This document shows, piece by piece, positions 45,425 to 54,956 of a stretch of DNA of 64,000 nt. Made by a program: the position numbers and the translations under genes. How positions within the stretch are numbered: the stretch's first letter is position 1; each line of letters begins with the position of its first letter. Origin of the DNA: Pseudomonas sp. NFR16 (GTDB taxonomy: Bacteria > Pseudomonadota > Gammaproteobacteria > Pseudomonadales > Pseudomonadaceae); NCBI RefSeq assembly GCF_900108875.1, contig NZ_FNYJ01000002.1, forward strand, positions 407,383-471,382, read 5' to 3'. Below the pieces are notes generated by a model. It saw only the letters and a program-made list of their open reading frames with translations. It was not told the DNA's origin and made no database searches.

Positions 45425-46963
45425 ATGGCCAGCGCCACTTTGCCCACCCCACCCCTTTCAGAGGTCTATGACATCGCCGTTATCGGCGGTGGTATCAACG
45501 GTGTCGGCATCGCGGCAGACGCATCGGGGCGTGGCCTTTCGGTTTTCCTGTGCGAAAAGGACGATCTGGCAAGCCATACGTCTTCCGCCAGCAGCAAACT
45601 GATCCATGGCGGTCTGCGTTATCTGGAGCATTACGAGTTCCGCCTGGTGCGCGAAGCACTGGCCGAACGCGAAGTGCTGCTGGATAAGGCTCCGCATATC
45701 GTCAAACCCATGCGATTCGTGCTGCCCCACCGCCCGCATCTGCGTCCGGCATGGATGATTCGCGCCGGCCTGTTCCTTTATGACCATTTGGGCAAGCGCG
45801 AAAAGCTTCCTGCGTCAAAGAACCTGCGTTTTGGCGCTGACAGTCCGCTGAACAGCACCATCACTCGTGGTTTCGAATACTCGGACTGCTGGGTCGACGA
45901 CGCGCGTCTGGTCGTACTCAACGCCATGGCCGCTCGTGAAAAAGGCGCTCATATTCATACGCAGACCCGCTGCCTGAGCGCCCGACGCAGCGGCGGCCTG
46001 TGGCACCTGAACATGGAGCGCGTGGATGGCAGCCTGTTTTCCATTCGCGCCAAAGCGCTGGTGAATGCGGCGGGTCCGTGGGTGGCCAAGTTCATTCGTG
46101 AAGACTTGAAGCTCGAGTCTCAGTACGGCATCCGTTTGATTCAGGGCAGCCACCTGATCGTGCCGAAACTCTACGAAGGCGAGAACGCGTTCATTCTGCA
46201 GAACGAAGACCAGCGCATTGTATTCGCGATTCCATATCTGGAGCGCTTCACCATCATCGGCACGACCGATCGCGAGTACACCGGCGATCCAGCCAAAGTG
46301 GCGATCACCGAAGGCGAGACCGATTACCTGCTGAAAATCGTCAACGAGCATTTTAAAAAGCAGCTCAGCCGCGACGACATCATCCGCACCTATTCGGGCG
46401 TGCGACCGCTTTGCAACGACGAGTCGGACAATCCGTCAGCGATTACGCGCGATTACACGCTTTCTCTGTCGGGAAGCGCTGAAGAGGCGCCGATTCTCTC
46501 GGTCTTCGGCGGCAAGCTGACGACCTATCGCAAGTTGGCCGAATCGGCAATGCAGCAGCTGGCGCCGTTCTTCCCGCAGATGAAGCCGAGCTGGACCGCC
46601 AAGTCCAGCCTGCCGGGTGGCGAAAGCCTGACCACGCCAGCGGCACTGGCCACCGAGCTCAAGCAGCGTTTCAGCTGGCTGCCGGCGGACATTGCCAGCC
46701 GCTGGGCGATTACCTACGGTTCGCGCAGCTGGCGCATCGTCGAAGGCGCGCGGGATCTGACAGACTTGGGCGAGCACCTTGGCGGCGGGCTGTACAGTCG
46801 TGAGGTTGATTATCTGTGCAGCGAAGAGTGGGCGGCCAAAGCTGAAGACATTCTGTGGCGCCGTACCAAGCTGGGCCTTTTCACCACGCCTGAAGAACAG
46901 CAGAACGTCCAGACTTACCTCGACAAGGTAGCGCGCAACAAGGGTGCCATCGAGGCGGCATAA
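45425..46963 (+). CDS. glpD: Aerobic glycerol-3-phosphate dehydrogenase
   Basis: A 512-residue FAD flavoprotein of the inner-membrane surface, oxidising glycerol 3-phosphate to dihydroxyacetone phosphate and feeding the quinone pool. The FAD-binding fingerprint is IAVIGGGINGVGIAADASGRG (about 17-36), followed by SSASSKLIHGGLRYLE and GTTDREYTGD; the C-terminal domain ends near the stop. AGGAGG eight bases before the ATG marks the start; the frame extends 13 codons further upstream but over the operator end. Confidence 0.96.
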   Translation: MASATLPTPPLSEVYDIAVIGGGINGVGIAADASGRGLSVFLCEKDDLASHTSSASSKLIHGGLRYLEHYEFRLVREALAEREVLLDKAPHIVKPMRFVLPHRPHLRPAWMIRAGLFLYDHLGKREKLPASKNLRFGADSPLNSTITRGFEYSDCWVDDARLVVLNAMAAREKGAHIHTQTRCLSARRSGGLWHLNMERVDGSLFSIRAKALVNAAGPWVAKFIREDLKLESQYGIRLIQGSHLIVPKLYEGENAFILQNEDQRIVFAIPYLERFTIIGTTDREYTGDPAKVAITEGETDYLLKIVNEHFKKQLSRDDIIRTYSGVRPLCNDESDNPSAITRDYTLSLSGSAEEAPILSVFGGKLTTYRKLAESAMQQLAPFFPQMKPSWTAKSSLPGGESLTTPAALATELKQRFSWLPADIASRWAITYGSRSWRIVEGARDLTDLGEHLGGGLYSREVDYLCSEEWAAKAEDILWRRTKLGLFTTPEEQQNVQTYLDKVARNKGAIEAA

Positions 46964-47093
46964 ATCAACACCAAACAGTGTAGGAGCGCGCATCCCCGCG
47001 AAAAATCGGTTTGAGGACACAGATAGGGTGATCTCCCCGACATCATCGCAGGCAGCGCGCTTGTGCAACTCATGCGTCTGCCTCGCCTCAATA

Positions 47094-47107
47094 TTCGGTT
47101 TTCCGAA
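47094..47107. promoter_or_regulatory. AauR binding site 1
   Basis: TTCGGTTTTCCGAA, an exact TTCGG-N4-CCGAA inverted repeat, the motif reported for AauR in Pseudomonas. It lies about 120 bases upstream of the -24 element. Confidence 0.8.
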
Positions 47108-47124
47108 CGCTACTCCTCGCCCCA

Positions 47125-47138
47125 TTCGGCATCCCGGA
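47125..47138. promoter_or_regulatory. AauR binding site 2
   Basis: TTCGGCATCCCGGA, one mismatch to TTCGG-N4-CCGAA. Start-to-start distance to site 1 is 31 bases, about three helical turns, so both would face the same side of the DNA. Confidence 0.7.
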
Positions 47139-47213
47139 CACGGCAATGCCTGCCGACGTCAAACCTTAAATAAATTTCCATTTAATTCAATAGGTTAAGC
47201 GCTGTCACGCGCC

Positions 47214-47229
47214 TGGCATGACTCATGCT
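47214..47229 (+). promoter_or_regulatory. Sigma-54 promoter of aatJQMP
   Basis: TGGCATGACTCATGCT: GG and GC separated by 10 bases, close to the TGGCACG-N4-TTGCW consensus. It is 126 bases before aatJ and downstream of the AauR boxes, the normal layout for an enhancer-activated promoter. Confidence 0.8.
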
Positions 47230-47354
47230 CTACACTCTTCCACGATTGCTCCGATGTAGCGTGCCGCCTGAATGGGCCGCCGTTGAAGCGTTCTGAAGCG
47301 ATAGGGCCGAACCAACACCGGACCCATAAAAAAAACAATGTCGAGGATAAACAG

Positions 47355-48272
47355 ATGCGTATCGTTCCCCACCTCCTGGGCGCAGCCATCGCTGCCGCCG
47401 TTTTGATCAGCACCCCAGTGTCCGCTGCCGAGCTGACCGGAACTCTGAAGAAAATCAGCGATTCAGGCACCATCACCCTCGGTCACCGCGACTCTTCCAT
47501 TCCTTTCTCGTACATCGCTGACGCTTCCGGCAAGCCAGTCGGTTATTCCCACGACATTCAGCTGGCAATCGTTGAAGCGATCAAAAAAGACCTGAACAAG
47601 CCTGATCTGAACGTCAAGTACAACCTGGTCACGTCTCAGACCCGCATTCCGCTGGTGCAGAACGGCACCGTCGACGTTGAATGTGGTTCGACCACTAACA
47701 ACGCCGAACGCGCGCAGCAAGTTGAGTTTTCGGTCGGCATCTTCGAAATCGGTACCAGGCTGCTGACCAAAGTCGGCTCGCCGTACAACGACTTCGACGA
47801 CCTCAAGGGCAAGAACGTCGTCACCACCGCTGGCACCACGTCCGAGCGCATCATCAAGTCGATGAACGCTGACAAGCAGATGGGCATGAACGTCATCTCC
47901 GCCAAAGACCACGGCGAGTCCTTCCAGATGCTGGAATCGGGTCGCGCCGTTGCCTTCATGATGGACGACGCACTGTTGGCAGGCGAAATGGCCAAGGCCA
48001 AGAAGCCGACCGACTGGCACGTGACCGGCACGCCGCAATCCTATGAAATCTACGGCTGCATGGTTCGCAAGGATGATCCTGCGTTCAAGAAAGCCGTCGA
48101 CGACGCGATCGTCGGCCTCTACACATCGGGCGAGATCAACAAGATCTACGACAAGTGGTTCACCCAGCCGATTCCTCCAAAAGGCCTGAACCTGAGCTTC
48201 CCGATGAGCGAAGAGCTCAAGAAGCTGATTGCCAACCCGAACGACAAGCCGGCCCCAGACAAGAAGGCTTGA
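47355..48272 (+). CDS. aatJ: Glutamate/aspartate periplasmic binding protein
   Basis: A 305-residue binding protein of the GltI type. Signal peptide RIVPHLLGAAIAAAVLISTPVSA, then ELTGTLKKISDSGTITLGHRDSSIPFSYI and the characteristic VDVECGSTTNNAERAQQVEFS, which includes Arg/Ser/Thr residues binding the acidic ligand. The ATG preceded by GAGGA was chosen. It heads the aatJQMP operon; in P. aeruginosa the same system imports glutamate and aspartate under AauRS. Confidence 0.94.
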   Translation: MRIVPHLLGAAIAAAVLISTPVSAAELTGTLKKISDSGTITLGHRDSSIPFSYIADASGKPVGYSHDIQLAIVEAIKKDLNKPDLNVKYNLVTSQTRIPLVQNGTVDVECGSTTNNAERAQQVEFSVGIFEIGTRLLTKVGSPYNDFDDLKGKNVVTTAGTTSERIIKSMNADKQMGMNVISAKDHGESFQMLESGRAVAFMMDDALLAGEMAKAKKPTDWHVTGTPQSYEIYGCMVRKDDPAFKKAVDDAIVGLYTSGEINKIYDKWFTQPIPPKGLNLSFPMSEELKKLIANPNDKPAPDKKA

Positions 48273-48310
48273 GCCCTTCGCCGCAAACCATAAGAACGTA
48301 AAAGCCTGAT

Positions 48311-48339
48311 TCCCGGGAAGACCCAGTGTTTTCCCGGGA
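48311..48339 (+). terminator. Stem-loop between aatJ and aatQ
   Basis: TCCCGGGAA / TTCCCGGGA with an 11-base loop and no T-run. Likely mRNA stabiliser or partial terminator that favours the binding-protein message, as in the basic amino-acid operon at 12982-13038. Confidence 0.65.
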
Positions 48340-48390
48340 GCCGCTGCAAAGCGCATGCGTGCATAACGATCGATCAGAGGGGAGACCCTG

Positions 48391-49137
48391 ATGAATTACA
48401 ACTGGGACTGGGGCGTGTTCTTCAAGTCCACTGGCGTTGGCAGCGAGACCTATCTGGACTGGTACATCACCGGTCTGGGCTGGACAATCGCCATTGCCGT
48501 CGCCGCCTGGATCATCGCGTTAATCCTGGGCTCGGTGCTCGGGGTCATGCGTACGGTGCCTAACCGCATCGTTTCTTCCATCGCCACGATCTACGTGGAA
48601 ATATTCCGTAATGTGCCACTGCTGGTGCAACTGTTCATCTGGTACTTCCTGGTGCCCGATCTGCTGCCCGAAAACCTGCAAGAGTGGTACAAGCAAGACC
48701 TCAACCCGACCACCTCGGCATTCCTGAGCGTTGTCGTGTGTCTGGGCCTGTTCACTGCCGCACGGGTTTGCGAACAAGTGCGTACCGGCATCCAGGCATT
48801 GCCGCCCGGACAGGAATCGGCCGCGCGCGCCATGGGTTTCAAACTGCCGCAGATCTACTGGAACGTACTGCTGCCGCAGGCCTACAGGATCATCATTCCG
48901 CCGCTCACCTCCGAATTCCTGAACGTGTTCAAGAACTCGTCCGTGGCCTCGCTGATCGGCTTGATGGAGTTGCTCGCGCAGACCAAACAGACCGCCGAGT
49001 TCTCCGCGAACCTGTTCGAAGCGTTCACCCTGGCCACGCTGATCTATTTCACCCTGAACATGAGCCTGATGCTGCTCATGCGCCTGGTCGAGAAGAAAGT
49101 CGCCGTGCCCGGCCTGATCTCCGTGGGAGGTAAATAA
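48391..49137 (+). CDS. aatQ: Glutamate/aspartate ABC permease AatQ (GltJ type)
   Basis: A 248-residue inner-membrane permease with five hydrophobic segments, the VEIFRNVPLLVQLFIWYFLVP signature and the EAA loop GQESAARAMGFKLPQIYWNV. The long N-terminal segment before the first helix (NYNWDWGVFFKSTGVGSETYLDW) is typical of GltJ. Its stop overlaps the aatM start by one base. Confidence 0.94.
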   Translation: MNYNWDWGVFFKSTGVGSETYLDWYITGLGWTIAIAVAAWIIALILGSVLGVMRTVPNRIVSSIATIYVEIFRNVPLLVQLFIWYFLVPDLLPENLQEWYKQDLNPTTSAFLSVVVCLGLFTAARVCEQVRTGIQALPPGQESAARAMGFKLPQIYWNVLLPQAYRIIIPPLTSEFLNVFKNSSVASLIGLMELLAQTKQTAEFSANLFEAFTLATLIYFTLNMSLMLLMRLVEKKVAVPGLISVGGK

Positions 49138-49802
49138 TGGACTTCTCTGGAGTAATTCCGGCCATTCCAGGCATGTGGAACGGCATGGTCATGACCCTGC
49201 AACTGATGGTCATGGGTGTGATCGGCGGTATCGCAATCGGCACGCTGCTGGCGCTGATGCGGCTGTCGTCGAACAAACTGCTGTCGCGCATCGCCGGTGC
49301 CTACGTCAACTATTTCCGTTCGATTCCGCTGCTGCTGGTCATCACCTGGTTCTACCTGGCGGTGCCCTTCGTGCTGCGCTGGATCACCGGCCAAGACACG
49401 CCGGTCGGCGCGTTCACCTCCTGCGTCGTGGCGTTCATGATGTTCGAGGCGGCCTACTTCTGCGAAATCGTGCGCGCCGGTGTGCAATCGATCTCTCGCG
49501 GCCAGATGGGTGCAGCACAGGCGCTGGGCATGACCTACAGCCAGATGATGCGCCTGATCATCCTGCCGCAGGCCTTCCGCAAGATGACCCCGCTGCTGCT
49601 GCAGCAAAGCATCATCCTGTTTCAGGACACCTCGCTGGTGTACACGGTGGGGCTGGTCGACTTCCTCAACTCGGCGCGTTCGAGCGGCGACATCATCGGT
49701 CGCTCCAATGAATTCCTGATCGTCGCAGGTCTGGTCTATTTCACGATCAGCTTCGCGGCATCGCGTCTGGTCAAGCTCATGCAGAAAAGGTTAGCCGTAT
49801 GA
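49137..49802 (+). CDS. aatM: Glutamate/aspartate ABC permease AatM (GltK type)
   Basis: A 221-residue permease partner of AatQ, with [20 protein letters not shown] and the EAA loop [25 protein letters not shown] lies seven bases before the ATG. Its end overlaps aatP by four bases. Confidence 0.94.
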   Translation: MDFSGVIPAIPGMWNGMVMTLQLMVMGVIGGIAIGTLLALMRLSSNKLLSRIAGAYVNYFRSIPLLLVITWFYLAVPFVLRWITGQDTPVGAFTSCVVAFMMFEAAYFCEIVRAGVQSISRGQMGAAQALGMTYSQMMRLIILPQAFRKMTPLLLQQSIILFQDTSLVYTVGLVDFLNSARSSGDIIGRSNEFLIVAGLVYFTISFAASRLVKLMQKRLAV

Positions 49803-50533
49803 TTTCCATCAAAAATATCAACAAGTGGTATGGGGACTTCCAGGTGCTGACCGATTGCAGCACCGAGGTCAAGAAAGGCGAAGTGATCGTGGTCTGCGGG
49901 CCTTCGGGCTCGGGCAAATCAACCCTGATCAAATGCGTCAATGCGCTTGAGCCCTTCCAGAAAGGCGACATTGTGGTCGACGGCACATCCATCGCCGACC
50001 CGAAAACCAATCTGCCGAAACTGCGTTCGCGGGTTGGCATGGTGTTTCAGCATTTCGAGCTGTTTCCGCACCTGACCATCACTGAAAACCTGACCATCGC
50101 GCAAATCAAGGTCTTGGGCCGCAGCAAGGAAGAGGCCACCAAAAAGGGCCTGCAATTGCTCGAGCGCGTCGGCCTGTCGGCGCATGCCCACAAGCATCCG
50201 GGCCAGTTGTCCGGTGGTCAGCAGCAGCGTGTGGCGATCGCCCGCGCGCTGGCGATGGATCCGGTGGTCATGCTGTTCGACGAACCGACCTCCGCGCTGG
50301 ACCCGGAAATGGTCAACGAAGTGCTCGACGTGATGGTGCAACTCGCCCATGAAGGCATGACCATGATGTGCGTGACCCACGAGATGGGCTTCGCCCGCAA
50401 AGTCGCGGACCGGGTGATCTTCATGGACAAGGGCCAGATCGTCGAGGACTGCGCCAAGGAAGAGTTCTTCGGTGACGTCAACGCACGCTCCGAACGTGCC
50501 CAGCAGTTCCTCAACAAGATCCTGCAGCATTAA
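49799..50533 (+). CDS. aatP: Glutamate/aspartate ABC ATPase AatP (GltL type)
   Basis: A 244-residue ATPase: Walker [10 protein letters not shown] near residue 38, Q-loop [12 protein letters not shown], signature LSGGQQQR, Walker [13 protein letters not shown], switch His in VTHEMGF. The lack of the HisP-type insert separates it from the ATPase at 15.6 kb. Coupled to aatM by a four-base overlap. Confidence 0.95.
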   Translation: MISIKNINKWYGDFQVLTDCSTEVKKGEVIVVCGPSGSGKSTLIKCVNALEPFQKGDIVVDGTSIADPKTNLPKLRSRVGMVFQHFELFPHLTITENLTIAQIKVLGRSKEEATKKGLQLLERVGLSAHAHKHPGQLSGGQQQRVAIARALAMDPVVMLFDEPTSALDPEMVNEVLDVMVQLAHEGMTMMCVTHEMGFARKVADRVIFMDKGQIVEDCAKEEFFGDVNARSERAQQFLNKILQH

Positions 50534-50624
50534 TTGATTCACGCCTCACAAGGGCAAAAAACCACCCGCCGCCCGGACTCGATCATCAATGACACGGGCG
50601 GCTGGCCGGTCCAGGACGACTGTG

Positions 50625-52517
50625 ATGAAATGCGATCCACCTCTTAGCCCGCCGCCATCACTTGCCGTGAAACCCCGCCTGATCCGCCACCTGTTTCTGC
50701 CGCCGCTGGTCATTCTGCTGATGATCGCGCTGGGCTACGTCACCTATCTGTACAGCGAAAAGAACGGCATCAAGGCGCTGAGCGAAAACGGCGAACGTCA
50801 GCTCGAGCTGCACGCGCGCACCGTCGAAAGTGAAATCAACAAGTACAACTATCTGCCCAGCGTGCTGGAGCTCGAATCCAACGTCTCCGATCTGCTCAAC
50901 GACCCTTCGCCGGAGTTGCGCAGCAAGGTCAATGACTACCTGGAAGGCCTCAATCGCCGCAGCCGCAGCCGCGCGATCTACGTGCTCGACACCACGGGCC
51001 GTGTGCTGGCGACCAGTAACTGGCGCGACGCCGACAGCTATCTGGGCGAAGACCTGTCGTTCCGTGCTTATTATCAGGACGCGATTCGCGGACTGCCGGG
51101 GCGTTTCTACGGCATCGGCAGCACCACCGGCGAGCCCGGTTATTACCTGGCCCACGGGCTGGAAGAAAAAGGCAGGATCATCGGCGTTGCCGTGATCAAG
51201 GTGCGCCTCGAAGCGCTGGAAGAGCGCTGGCAGCGGGCGCGACTGGAGGCCTTCGTCAGCGACGAAAACGGCATCATCATTCTTTCCAGCGATCCTGCGC
51301 GGCGGCTCAAATCCGTTCGTCCGCTGACGGCCGACATCAAGGAGCGTCTGGCGCGCAGCCTGCAATATTACTGGTGGCCGCTGAACGAACTGATGCCGCT
51401 GGAGCGCGAATCCATCGCCGATGGCGTCGAAAAGCTGACCTTCCCGGCCAACAGCAGCGTCGACCATGAACACACGGTGGTCAGCTACCTGGCGCAGACG
51501 TGCGACCTGGCCGACACCCCCTGGCACCTGACACTGCTCACCCCGCTCGAGGACCTGCGCCGGGAAGCCGCCAATCAAGGCATGCTGGTGGCAGTGGCAT
51601 GCGCCCTGGCGATGTTTCTGCTGATCGCCTGGAACGAACGGCGCAAGGTGATCTCCACACGCCTTGCGGCCCGGGAAGCACTGGAGGAGGCCAACAATGA
51701 ACTTGAGCGTCGGATTACCGAACGCACCGCCGATCTGCGCGCGAGCAACGAGCGGTTGAAGGGCCAGATCCGTGAACGGCGTCAGGCCGAGGAGACGTTG
51801 CGTCAGGCTCAGGACGAACTGGTGCAGGCCGGAAAACTCGCCGCCATCGGCCAGATGTCCACCAGCATCGCTCACGAACTCAATCAGCCCCTCGCGGCAT
51901 TGCGCACGCTGTCGGGAAATACGGTGCGCTTTCTCGAACGCGGCGCGCTGGAAACCGCGAGCACCAATTTGCGCACAATCAACGATCTGGTTGACCGGAT
52001 GGGTCGCATCACCGCCAGCCTGCGCTCGTTCGCACGTCGCGGCGAAGACAAGGGCCAGGCGTCGCTGGCCAAGGCCGTGGACGCAGCCCTGCAATTGCTG
52101 GCGGGACGTCTGGAAAAAAGCGCGCTGGACCTGCATCAGCAATTCGATGATGTGGAACTGGCGATCGACCAGACCCGCTTGGAACAGATTCTGGTGAACC
52201 TGATCGGTAACGCACTGGACGCCATGCAGGCGCAGCCATTGCCCATGCTGTGGCTGGAGGGCGAGGTGTTCGAGGGCCGTTATCGGTTACGCGTGCGCGA
52301 CAATGGTCACGGCATCGACGCCGAGACACGCAAGCACCTGTTCGAGCCATTTTTCACCACCAAACCCGGCGAACAAGGCCTGGGCCTGGGCCTGACGCTG
52401 TCGGCAAGCCTCGCCGCCGCGGCAGGCGGCAGCCTCAACGCCGAGGACCCGGCAGAAGGCGGCACGATGTTTGTGTTGGTGTTGCCTTTGGTGGCGACTG
52501 GAATTTCGTCTCCATGA
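50625..52517 (+). CDS. aauS: Sensor histidine kinase AauS (DctB type)
   Basis: A 630-residue membrane kinase. Membrane helices at about 19-43 and 322-340 flank a periplasmic sensor of two PAS-like (dCache) modules, as in DctB. After a coiled-coil (EEANNELERRITERTADLRAS) comes the dimerisation/phosphoacceptor helix with His417 (TSIAHELNQPLAALRT), then N box (NLIGNALDAM), G1 (DNGHGID), F and G2 boxes (FEPFFTTK, GLGLGLTLS). It should sense acidic amino acids and phosphorylate AauR. ATG at 50625 is preceded by AGGA; an ATG 12 codons upstream is possible. Confidence 0.92.
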   Translation: MKCDPPLSPPPSLAVKPRLIRHLFLPPLVILLMIALGYVTYLYSEKNGIKALSENGERQLELHARTVESEINKYNYLPSVLELESNVSDLLNDPSPELRSKVNDYLEGLNRRSRSRAIYVLDTTGRVLATSNWRDADSYLGEDLSFRAYYQDAIRGLPGRFYGIGSTTGEPGYYLAHGLEEKGRIIGVAVIKVRLEALEERWQRARLEAFVSDENGIIILSSDPARRLKSVRPLTADIKERLARSLQYYWWPLNELMPLERESIADGVEKLTFPANSSVDHEHTVVSYLAQTCDLADTPWHLTLLTPLEDLRREAANQGMLVAVACALAMFLLIAWNERRKVISTRLAAREALEEANNELERRITERTADLRASNERLKGQIRERRQAEETLRQAQDELVQAGKLAAIGQMSTSIAHELNQPLAALRTLSGNTVRFLERGALETASTNLRTINDLVDRMGRITASLRSFARRGEDKGQASLAKAVDAALQLLAGRLEKSALDLHQQFDDVELAIDQTRLEQILVNLIGNALDAMQAQPLPMLWLEGEVFEGRYRLRVRDNGHGIDAETRKHLFEPFFTTKPGEQGLGLGLTLSASLAAAAGGSLNAEDPAEGGTMFVLVLPLVATGISSP

Positions 52518-52539
52518 CGCATCTGACCGCCCACTCTCC

Positions 52540-52627
52540 TGTAGGAGCGCGCTTGCCCGCGATTGCAGTCTGTCAGTCACCACTTTCAAACCTGATAGAC
52601 AGCATTCGCGGGCAAGCGCGCTCCTAC
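52540..52627. repeat. BIME of REP family B between aauS and aauR
   Basis: Perfect inverted arms GTAGGAGCGCGCTTGCCCGCGA (52541-52562) and its complement GCGGGCAAGCGCGCTCCTAC (52608-52627), 45 bases apart. It separates the two genes of one operon and may reduce downstream expression. Confidence 0.9.
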
Positions 52628-52648
52628 CCATACGGATGAGGCATACAC

Positions 52649-53974
52649 ATGAACACTGAACTGACCGTCCTCATCGTCGAAGACGATCCCCACGTCCTGC
52701 TCGGTTGTCAGCAGGCGCTGGCGCTGGAAGACATTCACAGTCAGGGCGTGGGCAGCGCCGAGGAAGCGCTCTCATTGGTCGGCGACAACTTTGCAGGCAT
52801 CGTCATCAGCGATATCCGCCTGCCCGGCATTGACGGCCTGCAACTGCTCAAACGTCTCAAAGAGCGCGACCGCACATTGCCAGTGGTGCTGATCACCGGG
52901 CATGGCGATGTCTCGATGGCGGTCGGGGCGATGCGCGACGGCGCGTACGACTTCATGGAAAAACCCTTTTCGCCCGAACGCCTGGTGGACGTCGCCCGCC
53001 GCGCGCTGGAGCAGCGTAGCCTGGCTCGCGAGGTGTGGTCGTTGCGTCGCCAGCTGGCTGAGCGCGATTCGCTGGAAGGCAGAATCATCGGTCGCTCTGC
53101 CGCGATGCAGAACCTGCGCGCCCTGATCGCCAATGTCGCCGACACCTCAGCCAACGTGCTGATCGAAGGCGAAACAGGCACCGGCAAAGAGCTCGTCGCC
53201 CGCTGCCTGCACGATTTCAGTCGGCGCCACAGCAATCAGTTCGTCGCGCTGAATTGTGGCGGACTGCCGGAAAACCTGTTTGAAAGTGAAATCTTCGGTC
53301 ATGAAGCCAATGCGTTCACCGGCGCCGGCAAACGCAGGATCGGCAAGATCGAGCACGCCCACAACGGCACGCTGTTCCTCGATGAGGTGGAAAGCATGCC
53401 GATCAATCTGCAGATCAAACTGCTGCGCGTGCTGCAGGAGCGCACCCTCGAACGGTTGGGCTCCAACCAGAGCGTTGCGGTGGATTGCCGGGTCATCGCG
53501 GCCACCAAATCGGACCTGAACGAACTGAGCAAAGCCAGCCAGTTCCGCAGCGACCTGTACTACCGCCTGAACGTCGTGACGCTGGAACTGCCACCGCTGC
53601 GCGAACGCCGCGAGGACATCCTGCAACTGTTCGAGCATTTCCTGCAGTTGTCGTCGCTGCGTTTCGACCGGGAACCTCCGCAACTCGATGCGCAAACCCT
53701 GTCGTCACTGATGAGCCACGACTGGCCGGGCAACGTGCGCGAACTGCGCAATGTCGCCGAGCGTTATGCGCTGGGGCTTCCAGCGTTCAAAAAGTCGGGA
53801 CTGTCGGCGAGCAGCCAGAGCCTTGGCTTTTCCGAGGCAGTGGAGGCGTTCGAAAAGAACTTGCTCAGTGAGGCGCTGCAACGCAGCGGCGGGAACCTGA
53901 GTCAGGCCAGCCAGGAGCTGGGCATGGCCAAGACGACGTTGTTCGACAAAGTGAAAAAGTACGGGTTGGGCTGA
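52649..53974 (+). CDS. aauR: Sigma-54-dependent response regulator AauR
   Basis: A 441-residue NtrC/DctD-type activator. Receiver 1-120 with Asp55 (SDIRLPGIDG), AAA+ domain about 143-375 with Walker A GETGTGKE and Walker B GTLFLDEVES, and a C-terminal Fis-type HTH (GGNLSQASQELGMAKTTLFDKVKKYGL). The sigma-54-contacting loop reads NAFTGA (residues 221-226) rather than GAFTGA. It should bind the TTCGG-N4-CCGAA boxes before aatJ and drive that sigma-54 promoter. Confidence 0.94.
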   Translation: MNTELTVLIVEDDPHVLLGCQQALALEDIHSQGVGSAEEALSLVGDNFAGIVISDIRLPGIDGLQLLKRLKERDRTLPVVLITGHGDVSMAVGAMRDGAYDFMEKPFSPERLVDVARRALEQRSLAREVWSLRRQLAERDSLEGRIIGRSAAMQNLRALIANVADTSANVLIEGETGTGKELVARCLHDFSRRHSNQFVALNCGGLPENLFESEIFGHEANAFTGAGKRRIGKIEHAHNGTLFLDEVESMPINLQIKLLRVLQERTLERLGSNQSVAVDCRVIAATKSDLNELSKASQFRSDLYYRLNVVTLELPPLRERREDILQLFEHFLQLSSLRFDREPPQLDAQTLSSLMSHDWPGNVRELRNVAERYALGLPAFKKSGLSASSQSLGFSEAVEAFEKNLLSEALQRSGGNLSQASQELGMAKTTLFDKVKKYGLG

Positions 53975-53984
53975 GGTCGATGCA

Positions 53985-54009
53985 GTAGGAGCGCGCTTGC
54001 CCGCGATGG
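53985..54009 (+). repeat. Single REP arm, family B
   Basis: CAGTAGGAGCGCGCTTGCCC followed by GCGATGG; one arm between convergent aauR and the PfkB gene. Confidence 0.8.
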
Positions 54010-54026
54010 CGGCCAAGCGCACGAAC

Positions 54027-54956
54027 CTATTGTTGCGCGTTCGTGATCAACTCATCCACCTCGTCGGCCTTCGGCGCTGTCGCCGGCCCCCAGCGCGTGA
54101 CGGCAATCGCCGCCGCCGCGTTGGCACGCAGTGCCGCTTCTTCCGCCGACAGTCCCGCCGCCAGCCCCGCCAGCAAGACACCCGCATGAGCATCACCTGC
54201 GCCGTTGGTGTCAATGGCCTTCACCGGGAACCCGCGCACGTGCTGGGTACGGTTTCCTTGGCGAATCCAGCAACCCTGCGGCCCGTCACGCACGACGATC
54301 AGCGCGTCCTGATTCAGCCACTGCGCCAGGGTCTCCAGCGCATCGGCAATGGCGTTGCACCGAGTGAAACGCAACGCTTCCTCGCAATTGCTGGTCCACA
54401 GCGAGATAACCGGCAGAACAGCCTGCATCTCGGCGCCGTCTGGCGAATTCACCAGCGGCCCCGGATCGAACACCACGTCAGTCCCCTGCGGCAGCGTCCC
54501 CAACCAATCGAGCAGCGTGGGGACCTTATGCGCGTGCAACAGGCTGTAGCCGCTGACGAAAACGTAGTCCTCAGGCTGTACCGAAACATCATGCAGGTCG
54601 TCTTCTGACAACCCGCCTTCTGCCCCGACGTACGAGATAAAGGAACGCTCGGCCGAAGGCTCGATCAGTGCAACCGACAAGCCCGTGTCCTGCTCATCGG
54701 CGCTGGCCGCAGCGAACTCGATGCCCTCCTCGGTCATGGCCTGACGGGCAAGATCCCCGAAACGACCCTTCCCGTGACGCCCGAGATAGCGCGTCTGCAT
54801 GCCATTGCGACAGGCAGCGGCCATGACGTTGAAACCACCACCGGTCTCGAATCTGGCGGAGCTGGCGAGCACATCGCCCCCCGACCGCGGCAGCGTGTCG
54901 AGCGCCATGACCAGGTCAACCACGACCTGGCCGGTATACAGCAATCTAGCGGGCAT
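54027..54956 (-). CDS. PfkB-family carbohydrate/nucleoside kinase (YegV-like)
   Basis: A 309-residue kinase. The N-terminal PfkB signature is GGGFNVMAAACR (39-50) and the C-terminal one DTNGAGDAHAG (249-259) with catalytic base Asp255. Family substrates are ribose, fructose, adenosine and related sugars or nucleosides; this one cannot be fixed. It is the last gene of a GntR, ADP-ribosylglycohydrolase, permease, kinase operon and overlaps the permease gene by 11 bases. It resembles E. coli YegV by context and family. Confidence 0.9.
   Translation of the reverse strand: MPARLLYTGQVVVDLVMALDTLPRSGGDVLASSARFETGGGFNVMAAACRNGMQTRYLGRHGKGRFGDLARQAMTEEGIEFAAASADEQDTGLSVALIEPSAERSFISYVGAEGGLSEDDLHDVSVQPEDYVFVSGYSLLHAHKVPTLLDWLGTLPQGTDVVFDPGPLVNSPDGAEMQAVLPVISLWTSNCEEALRFTRCNAIADALETLAQWLNQDALIVVRDGPQGCWIRQGNRTQHVRGFPVKAIDTNGAGDAHAGVLLAGLAAGLSAEEAALRANAAAAIAVTRWGPATAPKADEVDELITNAQQ

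Larger units (their letters stand above)
46964..47354. other. Regulatory region upstream of aatJ
   Basis: 391 bases without a gene. It contains a truncated REP arm (46979-47002), two AauR boxes and a sigma-54 promoter (separate entries). The RBS GAGGA lies nine bases before aatJ. Confidence 0.75.

Noticed and set aside
50658..52142. 494-residue open frame antisense to aauS
   Set aside because: aauS kinase boxes are unambiguous; the shadow has no RBS or motif.
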